Shown here one piece after another: positions 1 through 7,709 of a DNA stretch of 22,331 bases (its first letter is position 1; every line of letters begins with the position of its first letter). The DNA comes from Pseudomonadales bacterium (GTDB lineage Bacteria > Pseudomonadota > Gammaproteobacteria > Steroidobacterales > Steroidobacteraceae). The DNA lies in NCBI GenBank assembly GCA_020442965.1, contig JAGRJB010000089.1, positions 1 through 22,331 on the forward strand, written 5' to 3'. Under the pieces are notes generated by a model. It saw only the letters and a list, made by a program, of their open reading frames with translations, made no database searches and was not told the origin of the DNA. The translations under genes and the position numbers were made by a program.

Positions 1-664
1 AGCGGCGGTTGTGCAGGCCGGTGAGATAATCCGTGACGCCGCTCAGCGTAAGGCGCGTGCGATTGACCGTATTTTCAAGACAGATCGATACGATCACACC
101 CAGGTGCGCGAGAAAATCGCTCGCAAGATCCCGCGTGAAGCGGCGTGGGTCTCGGCTCGCGAACGCCAGAATGCCGATCGAGCGGCCTGCGCGCGGCAAC
201 GGAATGAGTGCCACGCTGCCGCCGCGTATCTGGCTGGCTAACAAGCCACGATGCACCTCGAGTTTGTACGGCCCGAGCCACGGTCGGGTGGTCGTTTCGA
301 GCTGCGGGGCGTACTTGGCGATCGAGTCGAGAAAGTGCACTTGCGCCAGCACGGACGCGGCGCACTTCTCGGTCGCGATCATCCGGCGCAGCTCCTGCTG
401 CGGATCGAGCAGATTCAGCGTGACGTGGTCGAGTGAGTAGGCGTCACGCAAGCCATTTACCGTGCGCTCATACAGCTCAGTCAACGTTGTCGCACGCAGT
501 AGTTCGAGCTCACGCTCCTGGGTCTTGCGCAACAGTACTTCGTTACGCGTAACCTGTTCCAGCAGCGTCCTGAATCGCTCCCGCAAGGCTGCGTTCGCAT
601 CTTCAGCCTCCACCGGCCGCCGCACGCCATCGGCAAAGCCGCGCGGGTCGTTAGGCTTCGTCAC
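1..664 (-). CDS. GAF/DUF484-like + GGDEF diguanylate cyclase (partial, C-terminus beyond left edge)
   Basis: The - strand is open from a GTG at 664 to the window edge (221 codons). The first ~65 residues are charged and helical (probable coiled coil, about residues 23-55). A GAF/DUF484-like sensor domain follows (about 60-200) with segments such as [18 protein letters not shown] and [20 protein letters not shown]. The frame ends with [12 protein letters not shown], the canonical D-x-LTGL-x-NRR opening of a GGDEF domain. The likely product is therefore a cytoplasmic enzyme making cyclic di-GMP from two GTP. The catalytic GG(D/E)EF signature lies outside the window, so activity cannot be judged. 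The GTG shares bases with the stop codon of the upstream tyrosine-biosynthesis gene (GTGA overlap at 661-664), which supports this start and translational coupling. No strong Shine-Dalgarno sequence is visible. Confidence 0.85.
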   Translation of the reverse strand, partial: MTKPNDPRGFADGVRRPVEAEDANAALRERFRTLLEQVTRNEVLLRKTQERELELLRATTLTELYERTVNGLRDAYSLDHVTLNLLDPQQELRRMIATEKCAASVLAQVHFLDSIAKYAPQLETTTRPWLGPYKLEVHRGLLASQIRGGSVALIPLPRAGRSIGILAFASRDPRRFTRDLASDFLAHLGVIVSICLENTVNRTRLTLSGVTDYLTGLHNRR

Positions 665-1770
665 GCGCGTCGCTCGGTGACCGTGCGACGATCTTCGAGA
701 TAGTCCCGACCACGCTGCATCAAACCTGCGAAGCTCGCCTGGTCTCGGGACAAGACTGCGGTGCGAATGCGCTCGACGGCCTTTGCCAGCGCTTCGAGCG
801 ATTCGGCGCCGTAGTCGTTGAGACTTTGAATCTCGAAGTACAGTTCGGGACTCTCCGCAGCAACGAGCGTCGCGACATCGAGTTGCGAATCGAATGTGGT
901 TGATGACATGCGCGCCAAACGCGGCGCAGCTTCACCACTCTCGGCCAACGCTGTAAAGAACGCGATGTTGAGTGCGTGCGACAGGCCGAGTACGTAAGCG
1001 ATCAGGCGATCGTGCTCGTCCAGGGTCATCACCACTTGTTCGACCATCGTCGGCGCGAACAGTTCGCGCGCGGCTTGCAGTGCCTCGGTTGATCCGAGGT
1101 CGATGAAAATAACGTGCCGTCCCGATAACAACTCGGTGTTCGGCCCGAACATCGGATGCACCGAAGTCACGCGACAACCATGCGACTTGAGGGCCATCAA
1201 CCCCGAGCGCAGCGGCGACTTCAAAGAGCCCACGTCGAACACGATCGACCGGGGGCGTCGCAGGGCAAGATCGCGCAATATGGCGTCGGTAGCACCGAGC
1301 GGCGTCGCGACGATGATGAAGTCGTGATCTAGCGGCAGGTTGCGCCAGTCGCCGGCATTCACGTGCGGCGCGGATGCGGGGACCAGGTCGGAAATCTCAA
1401 CCGCGAACCCCTGCGAGGCCATGAAATCGGCAAACCAGCGGCCGATCTTGCCGGCCCCGCCGATGATCAGCGCCCGTCGGCCGCTGCCAGCGCTGCGCGC
1501 GACGACGCTGGCCTGCTCTTGCGTGGTGAGCGATGAACGGATCAACAGGCGCAACAAGCTTTCAGCTACTTGCTGCGAGACGCCAAGCTCGGCAGCGGTG
1601 GAACGCGCCGCCAGCAGGACGTCACGTTCCCGATTATAGTCGCGCGTCGGATAACCCGTCGCCCGCTTGGCGCTCGCAATATCGCGGCTAACAGCTTGTC
1701 GCTCTGCAACCAGGGTAATGAGCTGGCGGTCGATCTCGTTCAGCCTGGCGCGCAATTGTTCGAGAGTCAT
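661..1770 (-). CDS. tyrA: Bifunctional chorismate mutase / prephenate dehydrogenase (T-protein)
   Basis: This 369-aa protein closely matches the length of E. coli TyrA (373). Residues 1-90 form an AroQ-type chorismate mutase helix bundle ([20 protein letters not shown], later [20 protein letters not shown]). A Rossmann nucleotide site follows ([13 protein letters not shown], glycines at 104-110), then the prephenate dehydrogenase core with [10 protein letters not shown]; His205 aligns with the catalytic histidine of the family. It converts chorismate to prephenate and oxidatively decarboxylates prephenate with NAD+ to 4-hydroxyphenylpyruvate, the tyrosine precursor. The ATG at 1770 has a good Shine-Dalgarno (AGAAGGG, 1776-1782, 5-nt spacer). 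The stop overlaps the start of the following diguanylate cyclase. pdxH is divergent, 80 bases away. A monofunctional annotation is less likely because the mutase helices are intact. Confidence 0.95.
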   Translation of the reverse strand: MTLEQLRARLNEIDRQLITLVAERQAVSRDIASAKRATGYPTRDYNRERDVLLAARSTAAELGVSQQVAESLLRLLIRSSLTTQEQASVVARSAGSGRRALIIGGAGKIGRWFADFMASQGFAVEISDLVPASAPHVNAGDWRNLPLDHDFIIVATPLGATDAILRDLALRRPRSIVFDVGSLKSPLRSGLMALKSHGCRVTSVHPMFGPNTELLSGRHVIFIDLGSTEALQAARELFAPTMVEQVVMTLDEHDRLIAYVLGLSHALNIAFFTALAESGEAAPRLARMSSTTFDSQLDVATLVAAESPELYFEIQSLNDYGAESLEALAKAVERIRTAVLSRDQASFAGLMQRGRDYLEDRRTVTERRA

Positions 1771-1775
1771 GGGAA

Positions 1776-1782
1776 CCCTTCT
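1776..1782 (-). promoter_or_regulatory. Ribosome binding site of tyrA
   Basis: The reverse strand reads AGAAGGG five bases before the ATG at 1770. It is a near-consensus Shine-Dalgarno and fixes the start. Confidence 0.7.
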
Positions 1783-1850
1783 CTTTCTACAGGCACCTTT
1801 GTATCGACCTCGTAGACGTCTCGCAAGCTGAATGCGCTAAGATCTCAGGA

Positions 1851-2543
1851 ATGACCCTGTACAACGAATTGCTGCCGGACCCATTGCCACTCGATCCGCT
1901 GCCGATCGCGGCCGGCTGGCTGCTCGACGCTTGGAGCTCGCACGATCAACCGAACCCGAACGCCATGGTACTCGCCACCACGACGCTGGATGGGCGCCCG
2001 TCCGCCCGGGTCGTGCTGTGCAAGGAGATCCGGTCGGAGCTGGGCTACCTGACATTTGTGTCCAACTATGAATCCCGCAAGGGCGAGGAACTCGCGCGCA
2101 ACGCGCGAGCAGCCGCCGTGATGCATTGGGACCATGTGCATCGGCAGTTGCGTTTCGAGGGTCTGGTGCAACAGGCCCCGCCGAAAGAGAGCGATGAGTA
2201 TTTTCGCTCGCGCACGTGGCAGCGACGTATCGGCGCGTGGGCGAGCGCACAGAGCCGGCCGCTCGCCAGAAGGCAGGCGTTGTTCGAGCAGATCGAGGCG
2301 GCCGCAAAGCGCTTCGGCACTCCGCTGCCCGGACCCGAAAACGACGATGCAAGCCGCGACGTGACGTTCGATGTCCCGCGACCGCCGTTCTGGGGCGGCT
2401 ACCATTTCTGGATCGATGCCGTAGAACTGTGGGTCGAAGGCGAGTCCCGCTATCACGAACGTGCGCGCTGGACCCGCACGCTAATAACTAGCGGCGGCGC
2501 GCCACAGACCGGACCCTGGACCGCGACTCGATTGCAACCTTGA
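1851..2543 (+). CDS. pdxH: Pyridoxamine/pyridoxine 5'-phosphate oxidase
   Basis: This 230-aa protein is slightly longer than E. coli PdxH (218). It is an FMN-dependent dimeric oxidase that converts PNP or PMP to pyridoxal 5'-phosphate, the last step of de novo and salvage vitamin B6 synthesis. Visible signatures are the split-barrel N-terminal strand PNAMVLATTTLDGRPSARVV, SNYESRKGEELARN, the IGAWASAQS segment, PPFWGGYHFW, the substrate-binding R-x-H in ESRYHERARW, and the hallmark C-terminus TRLQP. About ten extra residues (GPENDDASRDVTF) sit before the PPFWGG motif compared with E. coli. The N-terminus (LPDPLPLDPLPIAAGWL) matches the family's start region, supporting the ATG at 1851. An AGGA abuts the ATG with no spacer, so initiation is not by a normally spaced Shine-Dalgarno. 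PLP made here is the cofactor of BioA, encoded elsewhere in the window. Confidence 0.95.
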   Translation: MTLYNELLPDPLPLDPLPIAAGWLLDAWSSHDQPNPNAMVLATTTLDGRPSARVVLCKEIRSELGYLTFVSNYESRKGEELARNARAAAVMHWDHVHRQLRFEGLVQQAPPKESDEYFRSRTWQRRIGAWASAQSRPLARRQALFEQIEAAAKRFGTPLPGPENDDASRDVTFDVPRPPFWGGYHFWIDAVELWVEGESRYHERARWTRTLITSGGAPQTGPWTATRLQP

Positions 2544-2560
2544 GTGTCGCGCCACGGCGT

Positions 2561-3358
2561 TCAGTAAGCGATGCTCTTCAGCAACTGATCGTGCAAATGA
2601 CCGTTGGTGGCCAGCACAGTTGTTGTCTCGAGACCGATCGGAGCGCCGGCAAGATCCGTGAAGCGCCCACCTGCTTCTTCGACGATGACCGCCAGCGCCG
2701 CGATGTCCAGAATATTGACGTCCGACTCCACCACCGCATCCAAAGCACCACGGGCCAACAGATGATAGTGCACGAAGTCACCATAGCCACGGATGCGGTT
2801 CACCTGGCCGATCAGCTGACCGTATCTGGCCCAAGCCGCCGAAGCGGCTAACGACTTGAGGTTGCCGCCCGAGAGGATGCAACTCTCGATCGAATCGGTC
2901 GCACTGACCCGAATGCGTTCACCGTCGAGATACGCGCCGCAGCCACGCTCGGCCCACGCCAGCTCGCCGTAGGCAGGAGCACTGGACACGCCGAGCACCA
3001 GCTGGCCGTCGCGCAGCAGTGCGATCTGAGTCGAGAAGAACGGACAGTCGCGCACGAAGGACTTGGTGCCATCGATCGGATCGACGAGCCAGATATTGGC
3101 CGCATGCATCGAATGCCGGCCGGTTTCCTCACCATAGAAGCCGTAGTCCGGGAAACGGCTGGACAGGACGCCGCGGATGGTCTGCTCCGCTTTGACGTCT
3201 GCTTCGGTCACGGGGGATTTGTCGGCTTTGGTGACGACCGCAAGGTTGCGTCGATACAAGTCGCGGATCACGACCGCGGCAGCGCGCGCCGCCTCCAGCG
3301 CTGCCTGCAACTCGGGGCTCGCGGAACCGTTGGTATTGTGAGATTGTTGCATGGACAT
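2561..3358 (-). CDS. hisN: Inositol-monophosphatase-family phosphatase, probably histidinol-phosphatase (HisN type)
   Basis: This 265-aa, Mg2+-dependent phosphatase belongs to the IMPase superfamily. Metal-site motifs are YGEETG (E77, E78), WLVDPIDGTKSF (D93, D96) and NILDIAAL (D218), followed by VIVEEAGGRFTDLAG. The segment IRGYGDFVHYHLLARGALD resembles the YGDF...A.GA.D pattern of actinobacterial HisN, so L-histidinol phosphate is the most likely substrate. Other small sugar or inositol phosphates cannot be excluded. The frame stays open upstream to a TTG at 3394, but ATGs at 3358 and 3352 are more natural; neither has a clear Shine-Dalgarno, and 3358 is chosen. The gene is convergent with pdxH (17 bases apart) and divergent from the cobalamin adenosyltransferase. 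No other histidine genes are present, so the pathway assignment rests on sequence alone. Confidence 0.85.
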   Translation of the reverse strand: MSMQQSHNTNGSASPELQAALEAARAAAVVIRDLYRRNLAVVTKADKSPVTEADVKAEQTIRGVLSSRFPDYGFYGEETGRHSMHAANIWLVDPIDGTKSFVRDCPFFSTQIALLRDGQLVLGVSSAPAYGELAWAERGCGAYLDGERIRVSATDSIESCILSGGNLKSLAASAAWARYGQLIGQVNRIRGYGDFVHYHLLARGALDAVVESDVNILDIAALAVIVEEAGGRFTDLAGAPIGLETTTVLATNGHLHDQLLKSIAY

Positions 3359-3426
3359 GCAGACAGGTTGCGGGAGCACTATGACGACTGTCAACGGCTA
3401 CCAGTTTTCAGTATTGGTCGCGCGCC

Positions 3427-3987
3427 GTGGGTAAACGTCTGTCGAAAATCTACACGCGTACCGGCGATGACGGGACGACCGGTCTGGGTGACGGCAGCCG
3501 CGTACGCAAAGACCACGCGCGTGTGGACGCTTATGGCACGGTGGATGAAGCCAACAGCAGTATCGGCGTCTTGCTGGCGGTGCCGGCCATTCCCGATGAG
3601 ATCCGGCAATGCTTGGTCGAGGTGCAACATGACTTGTTCGATCTGGGCGGCGAGCTGTGCATCCCCGGACATCAGATGATCAAGCCGGAACAGATCTCGC
3701 GTCTGGAGCGCGAACTCGATGCCTTCAACGAGTCGCTACCCGCTCTCGAGGACTTTATCCTGCCGGGCGGTGGCCAAGCGGCGGCCGCCTGTCACCTCGC
3801 GCGCACGATTGTTAGGCGCGCGGAGCGATGTGTATGGACATTGGCCGAGCTCGAGAGCGTCAACAAGCCGGTACCACAGTACTTGAACCGACTTTCCGAC
3901 CTGCTGTTTGTGCTGGCACGCGTGCTGGCTCGCCACGAGCGCGGTGCCGAGGTTCTTTGGCGACACGATCGCGGACGGCGGGCGTGA
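3427..3987 (+). CDS. ATP:cob(I)alamin adenosyltransferase, PduO type
   Basis: This 186-aa protein is the usual length for the PduO/MMAB class, which attaches the 5'-deoxyadenosyl group of ATP to cob(I)alamin to form coenzyme B12. The signature ATP-binding loop is at residues 10-23 (TRTGDDGTTGLGDG), the conserved RTIVRRAER helix at 126-134, and YLNRLSDLLF at 152-161. The start is a GTG whose product (MGKRLSKIYTRTGDDG) matches the typical N-terminus of this family; no earlier in-frame start fits. No clear Shine-Dalgarno is seen. It heads a + strand run with the OsmC-family gene (24 bases downstream) and a small membrane protein. No cobalamin biosynthesis or B12-dependent enzyme is present, suggesting the role is cofactor salvage/activation. 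Confidence 0.95.
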   Translation: MGKRLSKIYTRTGDDGTTGLGDGSRVRKDHARVDAYGTVDEANSSIGVLLAVPAIPDEIRQCLVEVQHDLFDLGGELCIPGHQMIKPEQISRLERELDAFNESLPALEDFILPGGGQAAAACHLARTIVRRAERCVWTLAELESVNKPVPQYLNRLSDLLFVLARVLARHERGAEVLWRHDRGRRA

Positions 3988-4000
3988 TTGTTAGCGTATG

Positions 4001-4008
4001 GGAGAAGG
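4001..4008 (+). promoter_or_regulatory. Ribosome binding site deciding the OsmC-family start
   Basis: GGAGAAGG lies three bases before the ATG at 4012. It rules against the in-frame TTG at 3988, which has no such site and overlaps the region just after the adenosyltransferase stop. Confidence 0.75.
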
Positions 4009-4011
4009 CAG

Positions 4012-4626
4012 ATGAAAGAAGGCGTTCAGTATCCGGAGTATGTGGGGGTGTCCGACGTCACCACTCGCTCCTTTGAACACATGCGACTGGAAGCGTACTT
4101 CGACGGCCAGCCATCGATCATGTTTGACGAACCCGAGGGATTCGACATCGGTGATCCACCGGAGCTGCGCGGGCGCTCGCGCGGATGGACACCGGTGCAT
4201 GCGCAGCTGGCGGCGCTCGCCGGCTGCACGTCGATCACGATCGCGGTTGTCGCGCGCGACCAGAAGCTGAAGTACGCCGACCTCAGCACCAAGATTCGCT
4301 CACTCATAGACATTCGCGGGTTTTTCTTCGACCTGCATTTGCAGCCGAAGTATCAGCAGGTGAACTTCGATCTCACGCTGCGCACGAGCGCAACGACCGG
4401 CCGTATCAAGGCGCTCGCCAAAGAGACGCATCGCCGGTGCCCGCAATTGGGCGTGTTCCGCATGGCCAAGATCCCATTGGTTGTTACCTGGTATCGCGCT
4501 GGCAACAAGCGCCCCTTGTTCGAAGAACGATTCGGGCTGCGCGCGGGGCGAACGCCCGAAGAACGCCTGGTTGCAAAGGCGCAGCCGGCCAAGAAGCGCG
4601 CCGCAAAGGCACGTAAAAGTCGTTAG
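4012..4626 (+). CDS. OsmC/Ohr-family protein with a lysine/alanine-rich C-terminal tail
   Basis: The product is 204 aa when started at the ATG behind a strong Shine-Dalgarno. The OsmC core is recognised by the first redox-type cysteine in AALAGCTSITIAV (Cys72) and the second in ETHRRCPQLG (Cys143), followed by the IPLVVTWYR strand. Family members with both cysteines are typically thiol peroxidases that detoxify organic hydroperoxides; substrate and reductant here are unknown. The spacing and flanks are unusual, so it is a divergent subgroup rather than classical OsmC or Ohr (usually about 140 aa). About 30 extra residues precede the core. The last ~19 residues (LVAKAQPAKKRAAKARKSR) are a basic AK-rich tail like those of nucleic-acid-binding proteins. 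It sits between the adenosyltransferase and a small membrane protein gene, probably in one transcript. Confidence 0.8.
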   Translation: MKEGVQYPEYVGVSDVTTRSFEHMRLEAYFDGQPSIMFDEPEGFDIGDPPELRGRSRGWTPVHAQLAALAGCTSITIAVVARDQKLKYADLSTKIRSLIDIRGFFFDLHLQPKYQQVNFDLTLRTSATTGRIKALAKETHRRCPQLGVFRMAKIPLVVTWYRAGNKRPLFEERFGLRAGRTPEERLVAKAQPAKKRAAKARKSR

Positions 4627-4646
4627 GACGATCACGCCCGCGCACC

Positions 4647-5072
4647 ATGACCGTATTTCTGCGCTGGGGCGCGTTCGCGCTACTGTCGATCGCCGCGTTG
4701 ATCTACGCCTATCGGGTCAACGAGCGGTCCGACGACATTCGTGCGCGGCTGACTCAGCAGCTTGCCGTGCGTCGCGCGGCCAACGCCGAACGCGAGCGCC
4801 GCACGGCACCTGTCGACCAGCGTACGGCCGCCACGCCGCTCGACCCGCTGTCGCCGGCCTGCGAAGAAGAGCTGCAAGTCGCCATCGGCGCGGCTCGTTC
4901 GGCCACTGCTGGCGAGCCGCTCGACCGGGTTCTGCGTCAGGAACGGATTGCCTGGCAGGGGGACCCGCCGCGCAAGGCGCGGCTCACGGCTGCGGCGCAA
5001 CTGGGCTATTCGTTAGCTGAGAAATCCGTCGCCGACATACGTCGAGCAATCGCCGCAGGCTGCCCGCGCTAA
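4647..5072 (+). CDS. Small membrane-anchored protein of unknown function
   Basis: The product is 141 aa and I do not recognise the family. Residues 6-22 (RWGAFALLSIAALIYAY) form one hydrophobic segment that could be a membrane anchor or uncleaved signal. An Arg/Glu-rich helical stretch follows (about 24-53), then a more ordinary soluble region with Cys72 and Cys139. No catalytic motif is apparent. It begins 20 bases after the OsmC-family stop with no Shine-Dalgarno near the ATG, which suggests expression from the same transcript. It converges on the O-methyltransferase gene, whose stop is 40 bases away. Codon use is typical of the neighbours and no overlapping frame looks better, supporting a real gene. 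Confidence 0.6.
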   Translation: MTVFLRWGAFALLSIAALIYAYRVNERSDDIRARLTQQLAVRRAANAERERRTAPVDQRTAATPLDPLSPACEEELQVAIGAARSATAGEPLDRVLRQERIAWQGDPPRKARLTAAAQLGYSLAEKSVADIRRAIAAGCPR

Positions 5073-5112
5073 CACGATGCAGGCTGGCGTGGTGCGCCGC
5101 AGCGCGTCGAGC

Positions 5113-5775
5113 TTACAACTTGAGCGCCAGGGTCAGACCGTCTCCCACGGGCAGCACGGTAGCGTCGACCCGTTTGTCACCGTGCACCTGTTCATTCAGC
5201 GCGCGGATCGCCACTGTATCCTTGGTCTGATCGCTCGCGTCGATGACCTTGCCCGCCCATAGCACATTGTCGATGGCGATCACGCCACCGCGGCGCACCA
5301 GCCGCAAAGCGTGCTCGTAGTAGGTCGCGTAGTTCTCTTTGTCCGCGTCGATGAACGCAAAATCAAAACTCGCCGCCTCACCTGTCGCGATGAGCGCGCG
5401 CAGCGTATCGGCCGCCGGCGCCAAGCGCAGATCGATCCGCTCCGCGATGCCGGCGCTGGCCCAGTGACGGCGCGCAATATTTGTATAGGCTTCATTGACG
5501 TCGAGCGCCAGCACCTTGCCGTTTGGACCGAGTGCCTTGGCAACCACCATCGCGCTATAGCCGGTGAAGACGCCGATCTCGAGTGTCTTGCGTGCGCCCA
5601 GCATGCGCACCAGCAAACTCATCAAGTGCCCCTGCTCCGGTGAGATCTGCATGTTGGCCGCGGGGTGCCGCGCCGTCTCTTCGCGCAGGCGGACAAGATC
5701 AGCATCCTCGTGCATGCCCACCGTGCGAATGTAATCGCGCAAGGGGTCAGACAAATTGATGGTATTGCGCGACAT
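5113..5775 (-). CDS. Class I SAM-dependent O-methyltransferase (CCoAOMT/COMT family)
   Basis: This 220-aa soluble protein has a full SAM-methyltransferase fold. The SAM-binding motif I is at residues 65-75 (LEIGVFTGYSA), the acidic ribose-binding strand at 88-93 (VLALDV), and metal-ligand segments FIDADKENY (141-149) and IDNVLW (168-173) are typical of the cation-dependent caffeoyl-CoA/catechol O-methyltransferase family. The natural substrate of bacterial members is usually a catechol-like small molecule and cannot be assigned here. The ATG at 5775 has a plausible GAGGA eight bases upstream, and no better start exists. It stands alone on its strand, convergent with the small membrane protein gene and divergent from the decayed gene at 5901. 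Confidence 0.9.
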   Translation of the reverse strand: MSRNTINLSDPLRDYIRTVGMHEDADLVRLREETARHPAANMQISPEQGHLMSLLVRMLGARKTLEIGVFTGYSAMVVAKALGPNGKVLALDVNEAYTNIARRHWASAGIAERIDLRLAPAADTLRALIATGEAASFDFAFIDADKENYATYYEHALRLVRRGGVIAIDNVLWAGKVIDASDQTKDTVAIRALNEQVHGDKRVDATVLPVGDGLTLALKL

Positions 5776-5900
5776 GGTGAAATCCTCGAATGCCTTGGCT
5801 TGAGTCTAGCTGCACCGCACGTGTCGGACGACGCGTTTCGGTACAAATACACGCAACGGCGTCTCGCAATCGCCGGGCCCATGGGCAAACAATACTCGCG

Positions 5901-6240
5901 ATGGCAACCTTTTGGACCATGGCCGCGCCGCTGGCGTCGATCGCCGGCCTGGCGGCGGCGCAAGACACTCCCCCCTGGTGGCGATCACCCGGCGCTGCAG
6001 CGCTTCAACGGCACCGTGCTGGTCGGTCAGAACGCCACGCCATTCGAACGGATCTCGCTGGAGCTGGGGCCTACTGACTACGACAGCACGGAGCGCCGCG
6101 GTCGCGTCAGGAAGTCACAGACCGTCGAGGGTCGTGTCTGGCGTAGCGTGTACATTGCGCCGGGCAGCACCTCGACACCCGAGGAATTGCGCAACTACCC
6201 GCAGGCGCTCAAGCGGCGAGTCGAGATTATCGAGCGCTGA
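5901..6240 (+). pseudogene. Frameshifted, truncated remnant of a secreted DUF4892/OmpA-associated-type protein
   Basis: One reading frame (from the ATG at 5901) encodes a signal-peptide-like start, MATFWTMAAPLASIAGLAAA followed by QD. After a run of six C at 5970-5975 the sensible coding moves to the next frame, giving GGDHPALQRFNGTVLVGQ, then TVEGRVWRSVYIAPGSTSTP and RNYPQAL, and stops at 6240. From memory, DHP.l.Ry.Gs and vEG..tri.Y.ap...s..ev.RNY.QAL are the successive blocks of a periplasmic domain found in OmpA-family proteins. Removing one C joins signal and mature parts as QDTPPGGDHP. The protein then ends where the family normally continues, and only 50 bases remain before the permease stop, so the C-terminal part is missing. 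An intact reading from upstream in the second frame gives an improbable Arg/Trp-rich N-terminus. Confidence 0.55.
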
Positions 6241-6290
6241 TCGTCCAATCCCGGGTACCGCCTCAGGTTGCCGGGCTCGGGTCGAGCGCT

Positions 6291-7709
6291 CTAAGTCGCC
6301 GACCTCAGGCCCATCGCCTCCGGCGAGCCGCTCTTGATAAAGAGCCCGATGACGAACCCCAGGAAAACCGCTGTCGCGATCACCTCGAAAGGCACCTCGT
6401 AGCCGCCGTATATATCGTACAGCTTGCCGGTGAACCAGATGCCCAGACCGCCGCCTAACGACTCTAGCAGACTGACTGTGCCGTTGATTCGACCGATCTC
6501 CTTCAAGCCGAAATTGTTGACGGTAAGCATGTTATAGAGTGTGAATAGTCCGCCCCAACCGCAGCCCGTGATGGCGATAGCCAACCACACCCATTCGCGC
6601 CCGCCCTTCGCTATCAACAAAACGCCGACAAACATGACGCCGAGCGCGCTCAGAAAGACGAGCTTGCGATCGATCTTGTCTGCCAGCCAACCGATCGCGA
6701 GTTTGGAGAGTGCCGCGAGACCGCCAAGGACCGCCAGGGAGTTCGCCGCATCGGCCGGCACGAAGCCAAGACCGCGCATGTGCAGAAACATATGGTTGAA
6801 CAAGGCCAGGATAGAGTAGTAAGTCAGGAAGCCGCTGATACCGATGACCCAAAACGTGGGCGTACGAATCGCTTCGGCAAAAGTCAGCCCGTAGGACTTC
6901 AGGTCCCGCGCGCCGCGATCCTGGCCGATTGCAACGACGCCGGCATCCTTCGGCGAACCGCGCAGCACGAGAAAAATCAGCACGGCGAAGGCGAGTGGCA
7001 CGATCGCGAGATAGCCGAAGGCCTGGCGCCAACTTGTCGATTGAATGATCGCGGTATTGAGCGGTGACAGCACGATGCCGCCGACACTCGTACCCAGGAG
7101 CGCAATGCCGATCGCGAGCCCCCGGCTCTCGAGAAACCATGACGTAACGAGGACGACCACAACCATCGTGCCGGCGGTTGACAAGGCTAGCGAGAAAACT
7201 ACGTGAATGATGTAAACCTGGTGCAAAGCCATCGGGTCGAGGAATCGGTAATAGACAACCGCGGCCATCGTACCGACGATCACTAACAACGCGGCCGTGC
7301 GCACCACGAATCCCTTGGCCTCACGCCAGACGATCGCAGCCATCACCGCGAGGCCTGCGAGTGCTAGCAGTGCGAGCGGCGTCGCGAGACCGCCGCTACC
7401 ATCAGCGGTCAATTGACTGTAACCAAAATACCCTGCCGACAGCAGCAACATGCCCGCGATCAGCAACCATTTGAGGTTGATACGATCGATCACGATGCCG
7501 ACGAAGGGTGCGACCACGGCCGTGATCGCAAAGGTCAACAAGTCACGGAACTTGAATGGCCCACGATCCCAGCCGAACTCGTTGAGCAACGACTCGTCGA
7601 AGACCGACAACGCTGTCGCCGTGTAGCCATTGCTGATGAACAGCACCGCGAGACCGACGAAAGCGACAAACCATGGATACCAGGAACGCGACGCGATGGA
7701 ACTATTCAT
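6291..7709 (-). CDS. Major facilitator superfamily permease with about 14 membrane helices
   Basis: This is a 472-aa inner-membrane transporter resembling the OFA/monocarboxylate-type branch of the MFS. Helices are evident throughout. After the third helix there is an extra hydrophobic pair (LATPLALLALAGLAVMAAIV and VRTAALLVIVGTMAAVVYY) before the usual helix that leads to FLESRGLAIGIALLGTSVGG, giving about 14 helices instead of 12. GWLADKIDRK between helices of the second half is the duplicated MFS loop motif. The ATG at 7709 is chosen because a GGGGAAG lies six bases upstream and because this ATG overlaps the ampD stop as ATGA; the ATG five codons earlier (7724) lacks a site. Coupling to ampD suggests transport of a cell-wall-derived or related compound, but it does not resemble AmpG. 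The substrate is unknown. Confidence 0.85.
   Translation of the reverse strand: MNSSIASRSWYPWFVAFVGLAVLFISNGYTATALSVFDESLLNEFGWDRGPFKFRDLLTFAITAVVAPFVGIVIDRINLKWLLIAGMLLLSAGYFGYSQLTADGSGGLATPLALLALAGLAVMAAIVWREAKGFVVRTAALLVIVGTMAAVVYYRFLDPMALHQVYIIHVVFSLALSTAGTMVVVVLVTSWFLESRGLAIGIALLGTSVGGIVLSPLNTAIIQSTSWRQAFGYLAIVPLAFAVLIFLVLRGSPKDAGVVAIGQDRGARDLKSYGLTFAEAIRTPTFWVIGISGFLTYYSILALFNHMFLHMRGLGFVPADAANSLAVLGGLAALSKLAIGWLADKIDRKLVFLSALGVMFVGVLLIAKGGREWVWLAIAITGCGWGGLFTLYNMLTVNNFGLKEIGRINGTVSLLESLGGGLGIWFTGKLYDIYGGYEVPFEVIATAVFLGFVIGLFIKSGSPEAMGLRSAT

Noticed and set aside
3359..3394. Longer HisN-like protein starting at TTG 3394
   Set aside because: The extra residues have no family counterpart and occupy the short divergent promoter region; ATGs at 3358/3352 are more likely.
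5665..6240. A single intact 191-codon + strand gene
   Set aside because: Its first ~110 codons lie antisense to the O-methyltransferase start and then run as an Arg/Trp-rich stretch. Only the last ~85 codons look like protein, so a frameshifted remnant is the better reading.
6241..6290. GC-rich palindromic bits (CCCGGG, AGCGCT) after the permease gene as a terminator
   Set aside because: No convincing long stem followed by a T-run on either strand.
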